A stretch of DNA of 16,800 nt. Source: Caldifarciminota bacterium 4484_18 (lineage in GTDB: Bacteria; Hydrothermota; UBA3073; NMUJ01). The stretch covers positions 1 to 16,800 of the forward strand of contig NMUJ01000019.1 of NCBI GenBank assembly GCA_002256535.1, given 5' to 3'. This document shows positions 1 to 6,919 of the stretch, one piece after another. The first letter of the stretch is position 1. Every line of letters begins with the position of its first letter. A program made the translations under genes and the position numbers. A model generated the notes under the pieces. The model was not told the origin of the DNA and ran no database searches. It worked only from the letters and a program-made list of their open reading frames with translations.

Positions 1-1
1 G

Positions 2-103
2 GAAGCCATAAAAGTGGCATGGAAAGCAAAGTTCGAACCCGCCATGCAGCGCGACAAACCCGTACCTGTGATTATAAATCTGCGGGTCAATTTTAAGCTC
101 TAA
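2..103 (+). CDS. TonB-family protein, C-terminal end only (partial)
   Basis: The window opens inside a gene. The frame starting at base 2 runs 33 codons to a TAA at 101-103. The translated tail contains WKAKFEPAMQRDKPVPV followed by a strand-like run ending in FKL. This matches the C-terminal end of TonB energy-transducer domains, where a 'W.F.PA...GKPV.V' stretch leads into the last beta strand that contacts receptor TonB boxes in the periplasm. Such proteins use the inner-membrane proton gradient to drive outer-membrane receptors. A broken TonB-dependent receptor lies about 10.6 kb downstream. The upstream part of the gene, including any membrane anchor, is outside the window, so a TonB domain fused to another periplasmic domain is also possible. 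Confidence 0.7.
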   Translation, partial: EAIKVAWKAKFEPAMQRDKPVPVIINLRVNFKL

Positions 104-124
104 AGTTAGAAGGTTGACGAAATC

Positions 125-134
125 ACTTATAAGT
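125..134. promoter_or_regulatory. 10-bp perfect palindrome upstream of the Roadblock gene
   Basis: The sequence ACTTATAAGT is its own reverse complement and sits 24 bases before the start codon at 158, in the only non-coding stretch (104-157) before the first gene cluster. A TTGACG at 114-119 with a weak TAATTT at 135-140 (15-bp spacing) could be a promoter overlapping it. If so, the palindrome could be an operator. A chance AT-rich palindrome is equally possible. Confidence 0.25.
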
Positions 135-157
135 TAATTTTTCAAAAAGGAGTGATA

Positions 158-775
158 ATGATGGAGGTGTTAAAGGATTTGATTAAACTTAAAGGAGTGT
201 ATGGAGCGTTTATGAGTGATAACAAAGGGAATATAATTGCATATGATATGCCACCAGGTTATGAGAAAGATGCGATGGAGGAAGCTTCTCATACAGTGTT
301 ACGTATCGTGGAGGGGCTCGATACAGTTGGATGTAATGTTGACCATATTTTATGGGAATATGGTGAGTATCGATTTATCTCCAGGAAGGTCAAGGATGGG
401 TTCATCTCCGTATTGTGTTCCAAAACAATATCGTTACCGCTATTGAATCTCAGCCTTAATGTTATCGTAAAACAGATTAATGAAGGGCTCATAGAAGTAA
501 AACCTAAGGAGAACAAGAAGAAAGAACTGCCACCGGAGTTGGCTGTCGCCGTTGATACATCTATATTCAACACCATAGAGCAAGAGCTAACTAAATTCAT
601 AGGGCCAGTAGCTGAGGTCTTGATTACCAGGAAGATCGGTGAATTGGGGGAAGAACGTGATAATTTCCCACGTGGTAGATTAGAAGAGCTTATTGATTCA
701 TTAAGTGCTGAGATCGATAGCGAAGAAGAGCGTCAACTCTTCAAACAGCGTATTATTGATATTTTATCTAAATAG
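158..775 (+). CDS. Roadblock/LC7-like protein with helical C-terminal domain
   Basis: About 205 residues, soluble, with no signal peptide or membrane segment. Residues 1-110 read like a Roadblock/LC7 (longin-related) fold. A first helix (EVLKDLIKLKGVYGAFMSD) leads to the typical 'self/other, activate' strand NKGNIIAYDMP, and later come strands with the pattern YRFISRKVKDGFISVLCSK. A lysine-rich linker (about 116-125) joins a C-terminal helical segment containing IGPVAEVLITRKI and EEERQLFKQRIIDIL. That segment resembles the small helical domain found at the C-termini of some bacterial Ser/Thr kinases and signalling proteins. A GTG at 152 is in frame, but AAAGGAG at 146-152 places the start at ATG 158 or 161. 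It is the first gene of a close-packed run (12 bases to the next). Roadblock proteins usually act as partners or regulators of small Ras-like GTPases (MglB type); that role is inferred here. Confidence 0.65.
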   Translation: MMEVLKDLIKLKGVYGAFMSDNKGNIIAYDMPPGYEKDAMEEASHTVLRIVEGLDTVGCNVDHILWEYGEYRFISRKVKDGFISVLCSKTISLPLLNLSLNVIVKQINEGLIEVKPKENKKKELPPELAVAVDTSIFNTIEQELTKFIGPVAEVLITRKIGELGEERDNFPRGRLEELIDSLSAEIDSEEERQLFKQRIIDILSK

Positions 776-787
776 TTAGGAGGGGTT

Positions 788-1687
788 ATGCGAAAATTTA
801 TATTAGGGATTTTTTTGCTATCAGTAATCTCATTTGTGACTGGATGTAAAAAGAAAGCACCTCCTCCAAAACCTACTGCAATAAAGATAGCTGTGGTAGG
901 GCCGTTTACGGGACCACTATCCGCAGATGCATACTCTATACTTGAAGGTGTAAAACTGGCGGTTGATGAAGTTAATGCCAAGGGTGGCATCAACAACATG
1001 AGGGTTGAAATTGTGACCGGTGACGATATGGCCGACCCTACACGTGCAGTCAAGGTGGCAGATTCATTAGCATCGGATCGCAATGTACTGGCAATCATCG
1101 GGCACTATAACTCATCGTGTACAATAGCAGCCTCCTATGTGTACAATCGTCATGGGGTGGTCGCTATATCGCCAGCATCTACGTCACCAAGGATTACAGA
1201 GGCTGGTAAATACATCTTCCGTGTATGCCCATCGGATGCACAACAGGGTATGCTATCATCTACGATAATGACGATTACGGTAAGGGGTTAAAGTACTGTT
1301 TCTCTATGGAAGCGAAGCGTACGGGTGCAGATATAGTAGCTGAAATACCCTATGGCGAAGATATTGCCGATAGAGTGGGAAGGTTGGTTGGATTAAGGCC
1401 AGATTTGATATTTGTTGCATGTGTGATGTCATCAGCTGCCGAAGTGTGTAGGGCATTACAGGGCTGCTCTCGCATACGATGCTACGAGTGCGGTACTAAA
1501 GGCAATGAAAGAGGGAGGTATCAGCCGTGAAGCGATAAGAAACTATATGGCATCGCTTGGTACTGCACGGCCTCCGCTACATGGGGTAAGTGGCGATATT
1601 GCGTTTGATGCATTTGGCGATATAACGGGAGAAATATTATTTGCACAGGTAAGAAATGGTAGCCCAGAAATCATGAAAGTAAAATAA
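788..1687 (+). pseudogene. LivK-like branched-chain amino acid/ligand-binding lipoprotein, broken by two internal deletions
   Basis: Homologues are periplasmic type I binding proteins (Peripla_BP_6/LivJ-LivK) that deliver amino acids or amides to an ABC transporter or act as sensors. The start follows a good AGGAGGGG. A lipoprotein signal peptide ends in the lipobox VTGC (Cys20). The frame beginning at 788 shows the family opening (IKIAVVGPFTGPLSADAY, then GVKLAVDEVNAKGGI and VCPSDAQQG) and stops at 1291. The next family block (AIIYDNDDYGKGL through CRALQG, about 1249-1463) is in another frame. The last block (AALAYDAT through GVSGDIAFDAFGDI to the stop at 1685-1687) returns to the first frame. 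Compared with LivJ-type proteins, about 15-20 residues are missing at the first junction (near 1248) and about 65-75 at the second (near 1463), so 300 codons remain of about 380. Neither side has other stops or obvious decay. It lies between signalling genes with no permease or ATPase nearby, which suggests a sensory role before it broke. An assembly error is an alternative. Confidence 0.85.
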
Positions 1688-1699
1688 TAGGGAGGTACG

Positions 1700-2434
1700 A
1701 TGTGGGCTAAATTTTCCTTACGTCGGAAGATACTGTTCCTCACCATGAGTGGTATATTACTCATGGGTATAGCTATACTGGTGTACCTTACAACCTCTGT
1801 AGCAGCTACATTAAGGGGAGAGCTTGAGAAACGTGGTGTGACGATTGCAAATGAATTAGCCAAACGTGTACAGAAACCGATCATAGATGGGGATGAACTT
1901 ACACTTATGGAGCTCGTCAATGAAACAAAACTTATATCACCTGATATTGCGTACGTGTTCATACTTGGGCCAGATAACAAGCCATTCGCACATACGTTTG
2001 AGAAGTTTCCCAATGAACTCATAAACAAGAACCCCCTGAAGAAAGGTCAACCCTATAGGATAGAAATTATTGAAACTGAGGCCGGTATCGTACGCGATGT
2101 TGCGGTACCAATAATTGGTGGTGCACTCGGTACAGTGAGGATAGGTCTATCAGAAGTAGTAGTTAGGCGCACATTTATGAGGACATTCTTTGTGATACTG
2201 GGGATAACGGTTATATTGCTGATAGCTGGCGGTATAGTGTCATTTTATGTTTCGAGAGGTATCACACGCCCGATACTACATCTCACCGAAGCAGTCAATC
2301 GCATATCATTGGGTGAAACCGATGTACCTATTGAAGTGAAATCAGAAGACGAGATAGGGCAGCTTGCAGAAGCTTTTAAGCGACTGCAGGCATCACTAAA
2401 GGTGGCAATCAAATACCTCGAGGAACGTAAATAA
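1700..2434 (+). CDS. Membrane sensor protein ending in a HAMP domain
   Basis: A 244-residue inner-membrane protein with the layout of a sensor's input half. A short basic N-terminus (KFSLRRK) is followed by TM1 (about residues 11-31), an extracytoplasmic domain of about 130 residues, TM2 (about 162-184) and a HAMP linker (about 185-237). The outer domain ends VRDVAVPI then GTVRIGLS, like single-Cache domains. The HAMP shows ITRPILHLTEAVNRIS and the conserved SEDEIGQLAEAF. The protein stops within a few residues of the HAMP, so no kinase, cyclase, GGDEF or methyl-accepting domain is attached. It must signal through a separate partner. The start is supported by GGGAGG at 1691-1696. It follows the broken LivK-like gene by 12 bases and precedes the DUF4388-Roadblock gene by 19, so the three probably form one transcript. 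The ligand is unknown. Confidence 0.85.
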   Translation: MWAKFSLRRKILFLTMSGILLMGIAILVYLTTSVAATLRGELEKRGVTIANELAKRVQKPIIDGDELTLMELVNETKLISPDIAYVFILGPDNKPFAHTFEKFPNELINKNPLKKGQPYRIEIIETEAGIVRDVAVPIIGGALGTVRIGLSEVVVRRTFMRTFFVILGITVILLIAGGIVSFYVSRGITRPILHLTEAVNRISLGETDVPIEVKSEDEIGQLAEAFKRLQASLKVAIKYLEERK

Positions 2435-2453
2435 CGCTTAATATAGGGTGAAT

Positions 2454-3158
2454 ATGCAACCCAATAGACCTCAAAAATCTGGAAACATAAGTAATGTGAG
2501 CTTGGATACACTTTTGCAGTTATATGCCTATGAAAACAAGGCTTGTACAATAGAGGTGAGAGCTGCTGAAAATAAGGGTTATATCTATATCGATAAGGGG
2601 AACCTTGTGTACTGTGAATTTGGTAACAAAAAGGGTGAATCTGCATTAATGGAGATGTTGCAACTTGATGAGTACTTTTTTGAGGTAAAAGATGGTAAAC
2701 GTCAAGTTGAGCCAAATGTAAATATGCCGGTAGAATATGCATTGCTTGATGCAATAAGGTTGATGGATGAGAAAAACAAACCAGATGAGGAGGGAGTCAT
2801 GCAAAACACTGCTCCAGGAAGTAAAGATGAGAAGTTGGACGATTTGCTTGAAAAAGTCGTCTCACAGGTGGATAAGGTTAAGGGTGCATTAGCTGTGGCG
2901 GAGGACGGTATCGTACTTGCCAATAAAGGGGTTGATACACCTGAAGATTTGGGTGCTATCACAACATTTGTGGCATCAGCAGGTGTGATGATAGGTGACA
3001 GTTTAGCAATTGGTAACTTCCGTACTGCAGCGGTAGAATTGAAAGATGCGAAATTGCTTGCTGTCAATTGCAAAGAATATTATCTGGGAGTGCTACTTGA
3101 GCCTACTGCTTCGATCACATATACGATAAATGCGATCGACAAGCTATTATCGACGTGA
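2454..3158 (+). CDS. DUF4388 (PATAN)-Roadblock/LC7 two-domain protein
   Basis: A cytoplasmic protein of 234 residues. The N-terminal domain (about 10-100) has the DUF4388/PATAN pattern: SGNISNVSLDTLLQLYAYEN, a short beta stretch, then GYIYIDKGNLVYCEFGNKKGESAL and a final FFEV strand. A charged linker (about 105-125) leads to a Roadblock/LC7 domain (about 128-234) with a first helix LDDLLEKVVSQVDKVKGALAV, the strand EDGIVLANKG and a closing helix SITYTINAIDKLL. PATAN-type domains are found in bacterial signalling proteins, often alongside response regulators or small GTPase modules; the exact role here is inferred. An in-frame GTG lies at 2448, but ATG 2454 fits better after the weak AGGGTGA. 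It ends 3 bases short of the convergent gene on the other strand, leaving no room for a terminator. Confidence 0.8.
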   Translation: MQPNRPQKSGNISNVSLDTLLQLYAYENKACTIEVRAAENKGYIYIDKGNLVYCEFGNKKGESALMEMLQLDEYFFEVKDGKRQVEPNVNMPVEYALLDAIRLMDEKNKPDEEGVMQNTAPGSKDEKLDDLLEKVVSQVDKVKGALAVAEDGIVLANKGVDTPEDLGAITTFVASAGVMIGDSLAIGNFRTAAVELKDAKLLAVNCKEYYLGVLLEPTASITYTINAIDKLLST

Positions 3159-3161
3159 TAG

Positions 3162-3545
3162 CTAAGTACCCCCTACGAGTAGTTCTTCTAACTGCTTAGA
3201 GTATTGTCTTAATTTGATAAGTAAGAGCCCCAATTTTACACTCTGATCTGTAATTAATGTAAGTACAGCATCTTTCCCTATATAGGAGAATGCTACATAA
3301 CCACTCGATGTACGTGCAAGTAACTGGCGGAATTCACCTCTGTCGAGCTCCTTTGAGGCACGTTCACAAAGTCCAAGCATCACTGCTGTCATTGCTGTGA
3401 CATTATCTTCATTCATGTCAGGTGATAGATCAGCTGCTATAAGCAACCCATCAGTTGATACAATGGCAGCACCCTCTATGCCGTCGATTGATTGCCGCAA
3501 TTCTACCAGCAAGTTATCGAGCTTTTCGCCCATCGTTTTCGCCAT
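3162..3545 (-). CDS. Single-domain Roadblock/LC7 protein (MglB-like)
   Basis: A 127-residue cytoplasmic protein made of one Roadblock/LC7 domain. Helix 1 is KLDNLLVELRQSIDGIEGAA, followed by VSTDGLLIAADLSP, then TAVMLGLCERASKELDRGEF, the strand VLTLITDQSVKLGLLLIKL, and a terminal helix. This is the usual size and order for stand-alone bacterial Roadblock proteins such as MglB, which stimulate or position Ras-like GTPases such as MglA. The frame is open further upstream, but AAAGGAGG followed by TAAC sets the start at the ATG read from 3545. It is the only minus-strand gene seen. It runs convergent with the DUF4388-Roadblock gene (3 bases between stops) and divergent from AOR. No GTPase gene lies next to it in this window. 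Confidence 0.85.
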   Translation of the reverse strand: MAKTMGEKLDNLLVELRQSIDGIEGAAIVSTDGLLIAADLSPDMNEDNVTAMTAVMLGLCERASKELDRGEFRQLLARTSSGYVAFSYIGKDAVLTLITDQSVKLGLLLIKLRQYSKQLEELLVGGT

Positions 3546-3561
3546 GTTACCTCCTTTTAAA

Positions 3562-3590
3562 CTAATTTGCACTACAGTTTGATATGTCAA
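3562..3590 (-). promoter_or_regulatory. Candidate promoter for the minus-strand Roadblock gene
   Basis: On the minus strand a perfect TTGACA (3590-3585) is followed after 16-17 bases by AAATTA/AATTAG (3568-3562), just ahead of the AAAGGAGG ribosome site. The -35 match is good and the -10 is poor. It lies in the 86-base divergent spacer before the AOR gene. On the + strand the same spacer holds TATTAT at 3608-3613, a possible -10 for AOR, without a clear -35. Confidence 0.35.
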
Positions 3591-3631
3591 TACATGACTT
3601 GTTAAGGTATTATAGAGGTTAACTTTATAGA

Positions 3632-5386
3632 ATGAAATGGTATGGCTGGGCCGGTAAATTGGTGGATATTGACCTCTCCCACAGGAGGATACAGGTAATA
3701 CCGTTAGAATTAGATATGATGAGGTTATACCTTGGTGGTAGAGGGTTAGGTGTACATTTAGTATATAACGAGCTCACCAGTAGAACCGACCCACTATCTG
3801 GTGATAACTTGCTGGTATTTGCAGCAGGGCCACTCACCGGTACACCGGTACCAACTACGGGAAGGTTTGCGTGTGTATCGAAGTCACCCCTCACTGGTAC
3901 GATATTGGATTCCAACTGTGGTGGTAGGTTTGGTCCCTACCTTAAGTTTGCCGGCTATGATGCCATTGTAGTGCGTGGTGCCTCACGTATCCCGGTCTAC
4001 ATAAGGATTGCAGATGATGTTGTATTAATAGAGGATGCACGTTCGTTATGGGGTAAAAACGTACGTGATACTACAACCGCATTGAAGGGATACGGTTCCG
4101 TACTATGTATAGGGACGGCTGGTGAGCGTTTGGTGAGATTTGCCAACATAATGAATGACAACACCTCTGCGTTAGGTAGGGGTGGCCTGGGTGCAGTGAT
4201 GGGTAGCAAAAACCTAAAAGCTATTGTGGTTAATGGTTCAAACCGGCCCAATGTGTACGATGCTAACCTTTTGCAGCACCGTAACGCTGACATCACGCGG
4301 TTACTTATCGCAAGCCCAGTATCCTCCAAAGGTCTACGTGTGTACGGTACACCAGTACTTATGAATCTTATTAATTACATGAAGGTATTACCAATCGCTA
4401 ACTTCCGCAGGTCAACCTCCCCTCATGCGTATGAGTTATCAGGTGAACGTATACATGAGCGGTTTGGGGTTAAACTTACTCCATGTTATGGATGCCCCAT
4501 AGCTTGTAAACGTGAGATCAAACCCTCAGGTGTGGAGGTACCCGAATATGAGACATTGGCAATATTAGGTACCAGCTGTGAAGTTACCAACCTAAACGCT
4601 ATAATAGAGGCTAACCACCTCTGTAACGACTATGGTATGGACACCATATCCTGTGGTGCTACAATAGCATGTTATGCTGAGCTCAATAACTTACAGCTTG
4701 ACCCTGAAACACTCATTTCACTCGTACATAAGATTGGTACCCGCAAGGACGTAGGGGATGAGCTTGCTGAGGGTGCACACCGTTACGCTAAAAAGATGGG
4801 ACACCCCGAACTCAGCATGGATGTTAAAGGGCTTGAGCTCCCCGGATACGATCCACGAGGTGTGCTGGGTATGGCGCTCGGTTATGCAACTTCCAACCGT
4901 GGTGGTTGTCACACACGTGCATATATAGTGGGGATGGAGATCTTCGGTAAACCCAAACTCATACATCGTCTATCGTGGGTTGGCAAACCTAACCTCGTGG
5001 CGCTGCTACAGAACATATTTGCGGCAGTAGATTCAACCGTAATGTGTAAGTTTGCATTATTTTCAGTAAGTGAGGAGGAGATCGCCAATGCATTATCTGC
5101 TGTTACGGGGGTAGATTTTACCTCTGAGGACTTTATCCAAGTGGGTGAGCGTATCTGGAATCTCGAGCGTCTTTTCAACCTACGTGAGGGGTTCACAAAA
5201 TTGGATGATATGCTACCGGAACGTTTCTTCCAGGAGGATACAGATGTAAAAAGGATATCTAAATCCGAGTTCATGTCAGCATTACTGGAGTATTATCGTG
5301 CAAGGGATTGGACTAAGGATGGTATACCCACACACGATAAATTACAAACACTTTCAATAGCGGGTGAGTACAGTCATGTGGCGTGA
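3632..5386 (+). CDS. aor: Aldehyde:ferredoxin oxidoreductase (tungsten/molybdopterin)
   Basis: Oxidises aldehydes to carboxylic acids and reduces ferredoxin, using a bis-pterin tungsten (or molybdenum) cofactor and one [4Fe-4S] cluster in the cytoplasm. The 584-residue protein is close to full family length. The N-terminal domain carries YLGGRGLGVHLVY (33-45), AAGPLTGTPVPTTGR (64-78), CGGRFGPYLKFAGYDAIVVR (96-115) and GRGGLGAVMGSKNLKAI (182-198). The cluster ligands are visible as C285-x2-C288-x3-C292 plus C472 in DSTVMCKF. The pterin-binding motifs appear as NDYGMD (332-337) and LPGYDPRG (403-410), with H427 in GGCH where an active-site His is expected. The start ATG has only a distant AGAGG. 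Its last 11 bases overlap the class II aldolase gene, implying coupled translation. AOR is typical of anaerobes, often thermophiles. The aldehyde substrate cannot be read from sequence, and related GOR/FOR-type enzymes share these motifs. Confidence 0.93.
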   Translation: MKWYGWAGKLVDIDLSHRRIQVIPLELDMMRLYLGGRGLGVHLVYNELTSRTDPLSGDNLLVFAAGPLTGTPVPTTGRFACVSKSPLTGTILDSNCGGRFGPYLKFAGYDAIVVRGASRIPVYIRIADDVVLIEDARSLWGKNVRDTTTALKGYGSVLCIGTAGERLVRFANIMNDNTSALGRGGLGAVMGSKNLKAIVVNGSNRPNVYDANLLQHRNADITRLLIASPVSSKGLRVYGTPVLMNLINYMKVLPIANFRRSTSPHAYELSGERIHERFGVKLTPCYGCPIACKREIKPSGVEVPEYETLAILGTSCEVTNLNAIIEANHLCNDYGMDTISCGATIACYAELNNLQLDPETLISLVHKIGTRKDVGDELAEGAHRYAKKMGHPELSMDVKGLELPGYDPRGVLGMALGYATSNRGGCHTRAYIVGMEIFGKPKLIHRLSWVGKPNLVALLQNIFAAVDSTVMCKFALFSVSEEEIANALSAVTGVDFTSEDFIQVGERIWNLERLFNLREGFTKLDDMLPERFFQEDTDVKRISKSEFMSALLEYYRARDWTKDGIPTHDKLQTLSIAGEYSHVA

Positions 5387-5921
5387 ATTCGATAAATTTG
5401 GCAAAAAGTTGGTACAGTATGGGTTAACGCATTCACATTTCGGTAATATGAGTGTGAGGGTGGGTGATAAGATGTTCATCACCCGTAGTGGTAGTATGCT
5501 TGATGAGCTGGATGAGAATCAGATCGTGGAGGTACATCTACATAAACCGACGAGCTTCGATATCATCGCATCTTCTGAGCTTATCGTACATCGTGAAATC
5601 TATAAGAATACATCTGCATTGGCAATAATACATGCACATTCGCCGTTTGCGGTTATACTGTCGTTGTTGACAGATGAGAAAGAGATTATGCCGGTGGATT
5701 CCGAAAGCATATATTTTCTGCATGAGATCCCAATAATTACCGGTAAGGTGGGGTCAGCTGAACTCGCACATAATGCCGCTGATGCGCTCAAAGATCATAA
5801 GGCTGTGATAATAAAGGGGCATGGTACAATTGCTGTAGGTAAAATTTTAGAAGAAGCCTACGTCAACCTATGCTGTGTCGAACATGCGTGTAAGGTTAAG
5901 TATTTTATGGATAGGAGTTGA
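5376..5921 (+). CDS. Class II (zinc) sugar-phosphate aldolase, FucA/AraD family
   Basis: The 181-residue protein has the size and motifs of the zinc-dependent class II aldolase/adducin family (fuculose-1-phosphate aldolase, rhamnulose-1-phosphate aldolase, ribulose-5-phosphate 4-epimerase). It shows GNMSVRVGDKMFITRSGS near the N-terminus. Zinc ligands are H86 and H88 in IIHAHSPF and H149 in IIKGHGTIAVG, and the catalytic acid is E68 in SSELIVHREIY. The spacing of these residues is nearly the same as E73/H92/H94/H155 in E. coli FucA. Such enzymes split a phosphorylated ketose into dihydroxyacetone phosphate and an aldehyde. GTG 5364 is in frame, but GGGTGAG at 5362-5368 places the start at ATG 5376, overlapping the end of the AOR gene by 11 bases. 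An aldehyde product passed to AOR would be a sensible pairing, but that is inference. A 5-deoxyribose or methylthioribose salvage role is equally possible. Confidence 0.85.
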   Translation: MWREFDKFGKKLVQYGLTHSHFGNMSVRVGDKMFITRSGSMLDELDENQIVEVHLHKPTSFDIIASSELIVHREIYKNTSALAIIHAHSPFAVILSLLTDEKEIMPVDSESIYFLHEIPIITGKVGSAELAHNAADALKDHKAVIIKGHGTIAVGKILEEAYVNLCCVEHACKVKYFMDRS

Positions 5922-5960
5922 CGTTGCACTTTTTGGTAGAATTTTAAATAAGCTGTTGAC

Positions 5961-6911
5961 ATGAAACGCATCATGGTGACGGGTGCGTTGGGTCAGATAG
6001 GGTCGGAGCTTATCGTTACACTACGTGAAAAATATGGTAGCGATTCGGTGCTCGCTGTGGATTACAGGGTACCCGACAAGGATTATGCTGGATTGTTTGA
6101 ATTAGCCGACGTACGTAACAGGGAGGTACTCGACCGGCTTGTCACCAAATATAAGATAGACACAATTTACCATCTTGCAGCTATACTATCGGCTAAGGGT
6201 GAAAATAATCCACAACTTGCGTTCGAAACTAACATACTTGGGTTATATAATGTGCTTGAGGTGGGGCTCAAACATCGGATTGAACGCATAATAGTACCGA
6301 GTTCAATAGCTGTGTTTGGTCCTGATGCCCCAAAGGAGAACACACCGGTTGATGTGGCACTACAGCCTACTACCATGTATGGTATTACGAAAGTGGCAGG
6401 TGAATTACTTGGCAACTATTACTACCATAGGTTTGGGCTCGACGTACGTGGTGTACGGTTGCCAGGTATTATAAGTAGTGAAACACTACCGGGTGGTGGT
6501 ACCACCGATTATGCGGTGGAAATGTTCTACGCTGCGGTCAAAGGTGAACCTTACATATGTTTCGTACGTGCAGATACCGTATTACCCATGATGTATATGC
6601 CGGATTGTATAAAAGCGCTCATAAAGCTGGCGGAAGCTGATGGTTCAAACTTACGCTATAGATGCAATTATAACGTAACCGCTATGAGCTTCTCTGCGGG
6701 TGAGCTGGCGGATGCGATCCGTAAGTTTATACCAGATTTTGTATGTGAGTTCAAGCCCGATCATCGTCAGAAGATAGCGGATGCGTGGCCAAGGTCGTTG
6801 GATGATTCTGCAGCACGCGAGGATTGGGGATGGCAACCCGACTACGATCTTAAATCCATGACAAAAGATATGATAGATAAACTGAGGAAGAAACTTCATC
6901 CCCCGAAGTAG
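5961..6911 (+). CDS. tdh: L-threonine 3-dehydrogenase, SDR type
   Basis: Oxidises L-threonine to 2-amino-3-oxobutyrate with NAD+. The product is then cleaved by 2-amino-3-ketobutyrate CoA ligase or decays to aminoacetone. The 316-residue sequence is full length for the short-chain (extended SDR) form of the enzyme, distinct from the zinc-containing E. coli Tdh. It has the Rossmann motif TGALGQIG (7-14), HLAAILSAKGE (71-81), VPSSIAVFGP (112-121) and the catalytic YGITK (Tyr140, Lys144). It also has signature stretches typical of this subfamily: LPGGGTTDYAVEMF (176-189), LPMMYMPDC and the C-terminal SLDDSAAREDWGW. It starts 39 bases after the aldolase with no clear ribosome site. No kbl gene is visible in the window. 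The generic label 'NAD-dependent epimerase' would under-describe it. Confidence 0.9.
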   Translation: MKRIMVTGALGQIGSELIVTLREKYGSDSVLAVDYRVPDKDYAGLFELADVRNREVLDRLVTKYKIDTIYHLAAILSAKGENNPQLAFETNILGLYNVLEVGLKHRIERIIVPSSIAVFGPDAPKENTPVDVALQPTTMYGITKVAGELLGNYYYHRFGLDVRGVRLPGIISSETLPGGGTTDYAVEMFYAAVKGEPYICFVRADTVLPMMYMPDCIKALIKLAEADGSNLRYRCNYNVTAMSFSAGELADAIRKFIPDFVCEFKPDHRQKIADAWPRSLDDSAAREDWGWQPDYDLKSMTKDMIDKLRKKLHPPK

Positions 6912-6919
6912 GAGGATAA

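Noticed and set aside
104..157. Terminator after the TonB C-terminal gene
   Set aside because: The ACTTATAAGT palindrome has no room for a loop, is AT-only in its centre and is followed by a broken T run, so it does not look like an intrinsic terminator.
1225..1530. A separate small gene of about 100 codons inside the LivK region
   Set aside because: Its core is the middle portion of the LivK-like protein (AIIYDNDDYGKGL onward), its start has no ribosome site, and its ends are out-of-frame sequence.
3156..3164. Bidirectional terminator between the convergent Roadblock genes
   Set aside because: Only three bases separate the stops, and no GC-rich hairpin followed by a T run was seen around them.
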